From contig JASGIS010000001.1 in assembly GCA_047601745.1 (NCBI GenBank), forward strand, positions 2,542,001 through 2,606,000: a stretch of 64,000 nucleotides of DNA, given 5' to 3'. A program made the translations under genes and the position numbers. The notes below the pieces were generated by a model. That model searched no databases. It was not told the origin of the DNA and saw only the letters and a program-made list of their open reading frames with translations. Positions 62,765 to 64,000 of this stretch are shown in pieces (within the stretch, counting starts at the first letter, position 1; each line of letters starts with the position of its first letter). The stretch is from JAKPAM01 sp047601745. GTDB lineage: Bacteria > Pseudomonadota > Gammaproteobacteria > Burkholderiales > Burkholderiaceae_E.

Positions 62765-63283
62765 TCACCCCGCGGCCGGGTCGGCGACCAGGCAGTGCAG
62801 GTAGGCCCGCCGGACGTCCCGTTCGACGGTCGCCAGCGACACGCCCAGGTGCGCGGCGATCGCGGTATGCGTCATGCCTTCGAGCCGATTCAGCAGGAAC
62901 GCCTGCCGGCAGCGCAGCGGCAGGCCGTCGAGCATCCGGTCGATGCTCTCGATCGCTTCGCGCAGCAGCGCCTCGTCCTCGGCCGACGGCGCGACCGCCA
63001 GCGGCTGCCGGGCCAGCACCTCGAGCCAGCTCGCTTCGAGCGCCCGTCGCCGCCAGAAGCTGGACAGCAGGCGCTTGGCCAGCGTCGCCAGATAGGCTTT
63101 CGGCTCGTCGATGGTCCGGGCGTCGCTGAACGTCAGCACGCGAACGAAGGTGTCCTGCGACAGGTCCGCGGCGTCGTCGACGCTGCCGAGCCGCCTGCGC
63201 AACCAGTCCTGCAGCCATTCCCGATGTTCGGCATACAGCGTGCGGACGGCTTGCTCGTTGGTGATCGGGTCGGCGGCACCCAT
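62765..63283 (-). CDS. ECF sigma factor, FecI-like
   Basis: A 172-residue extracytoplasmic-function sigma factor. Region 2 (~13-80) contains DAADLSQDTFVRVL and KAYLATLAKRLLSSFWRRR; region 4 (~110-165) contains LPLRCRQAFLLNRLEGMTHTAIAAHLGVSL (abridged, positions ~123-152) with the helix-turn-helix. It is the first gene of the iron-uptake cluster and should direct RNA polymerase to the receptor promoter when iron is low; a Fur site upstream was not recognised. Confidence 0.92.
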   Translation of the reverse strand: MGAADPITNEQAVRTLYAEHREWLQDWLRRRLGSVDDAADLSQDTFVRVLTFSDARTIDEPKAYLATLAKRLLSSFWRRRALEASWLEVLARQPLAVAPSAEDEALLREAIESIDRMLDGLPLRCRQAFLLNRLEGMTHTAIAAHLGVSLATVERDVRRAYLHCLVADPAAG

Positions 63284-63524
63284 GATTGCGGCGCGGAATG
63301 AACAATGCGAATGATTCCGATTCTATCTCAGAAGCGGTCGATCCCGATCAAAGCTTTCGATGTCCTGTCGAGTTCCGTCGAGTGATACGGCGCGCGCGGC
63401 GGGCACAATGCGCAGGGCGGCGAGGCCCGCGACTGACGGCATTCGCGCGGGCCGCGCCGGCCCGAATCCCGTGCCGACTGCACCGACCCTAATTCCGCGC
63501 CGATCCGAACCCCGAGGAGACCCC

Positions 63525-64000
63525 GTGCCCGAACTGCTGTCCGCCGAACTGATCGACCTGCGCGAGCGCACCGCCGCGCTGGCCCGCGGCCCGCTGGCCG
63601 CGCTGCGCGACGATCCGTCGTTGACCGACGCCGAGCGGGCGGCGCGCGTGCGCGCGGCCAGCAAGGAGGCCGGCCTGTACGCGCTGACGCAGCGCGACGA
63701 TACGCCGGCGCTGGCGTTGCTCGTCGCGCGCGAGACGCTGGCGATGCACGGCGTCTCGATGCTGGCGGGGCTGTTCGGCGCCGGCGGCGGGATGCTGGCG
63801 GCGGTCGGCGAGCCCTTGCGCTCGACGCATCTGCTGCCGTTGCTGGCGGGCGACAAGGTCGCCGGCTTCGCGATCACCGAGCCCCGCGACGCGCCGCGGC
63901 CGACGCACGCGATCGTCGACGGCGACGAACTGGTGATCACCGGGCGCAAGTCTTACGTGACCGGCGGGGCCGACGCGCAGTTCCTGACCGCGCTCGTCGA
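63525..64000 (+). CDS. Acyl-CoA dehydrogenase family protein, 3' partial
   Basis: 158 residues are visible before the right edge. The start is GTG, preceded by GAGGAGA (63514-63520) with four bases spacing. The visible part is the N-terminal helical domain (SKEAGLYALTQRDDTPALALL) and the start of the beta domain, AGFAITEPRDAPRPTHA and VITGRKSYVTGGADAQF, where ITEP corresponds to the conserved flavin/substrate strand of acyl-CoA dehydrogenases. The C-terminal catalytic region is off the window. The 241 bases before it hold the divergent promoters with the FecI gene and nothing else recognised. Confidence 0.8.
   Translation, partial: MPELLSAELIDLRERTAALARGPLAALRDDPSLTDAERAARVRAASKEAGLYALTQRDDTPALALLVARETLAMHGVSMLAGLFGAGGGMLAAVGEPLRSTHLLPLLAGDKVAGFAITEPRDAPRPTHAIVDGDELVITGRKSYVTGGADAQFLTALV

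Noticed and set aside
58894..63129. Very long open frame (1411 codons) on the plus strand
   Set aside because: It runs antisense to the TonB receptor, FecR and FecI genes, whose motifs are unambiguous. Long antisense frames are expected at this G+C content, and the translation is Arg/Gln-rich without any domain.

Overview
The window comes from a chromosome of very high G+C (roughly two thirds or more by eye). Gene content points to a betaproteobacterium of the order Burkholderiales: three Bug-type periplasmic receptors (TctC family), branched-chain-amino-acid-type (HAAT) ABC cassettes, a type II QueF, the HutF branch of histidine breakdown, and FecIR/TonB iron uptake followed by the PepSY-TM/DUF3325/DUF3649 trio. 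This assignment is inferred from gene content only. No rRNA, tRNA or CRISPR array was recognised.

Layout. 0-4.7 kb: the end of a 5-oxoprolinase operon (pxpC, pxpA), an exported GH2 beta-glucuronidase-like enzyme, and queF. 4.7-13.2 kb: a FUSC-family exporter, a complete HAAT transporter (binding protein, LivH, LivM, LivG, LivF) and a nitroreductase. 13.2-15.2 kb: a VapBC-type toxin-antitoxin pair and a CPA2 antiporter. 15.2-19.4 kb: a GldA/GldF/GldG-like ABC-2 export operon plus a DUF4340 protein, interrupted by a 162-bp palindromic repeat. 19.4-25.4 kb: an exported lactonase-like hydrolase, a Bug receptor, a DUF924 protein and hutI-hutF. 25.4-28.2 kb: two copies of a ~225-bp palindromic element, the second carrying a 1.86-kb group II intron. 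28.2-38.6 kb: a CitE-like lyase, a TPR protein flanked by decamer repeat arrays, a Bug receptor, divergent flavin monooxygenase and acyl-CoA-dehydrogenase-like genes that suggest organosulfur use, a dienelactone hydrolase, an orphan LivG-LivF pair, a YdhR protein and a large nitroreductase-like protein.

38.7-53.1 kb looks like accessory DNA. It holds a complete peptide/opine ABC operon, a hydrolase, a TauABC-type sulfonate transporter with a nitroreductase, a CysB-like regulator destroyed by an internal deletion, a sulfatase, a Bug receptor and a degenerate fragment. From 53.2 kb the core-like style returns: an aldehyde dehydrogenase, an AidB/ACAD-like acyl-CoA dehydrogenase, a complete siderophore-uptake cluster (FecI, FecR, TonB receptor, DUF3649, PepSY-TM, DUF3325) and the start of another acyl-CoA dehydrogenase.

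The least expected signals lie outside ordinary genes. They are a ~79-bp, apparently foldable sequence present twice, ahead of hutI and ahead of the 436-residue nitroreductase-like gene; the intron-split palindrome, whose intact sister copy reveals the exact insertion point; the palindrome that supplies the stop codon of the GldF-like permease; a 30-bp tandem repeat that multiplies the start codon of livG; and 10-bp arrays on both sides of the TPR gene.
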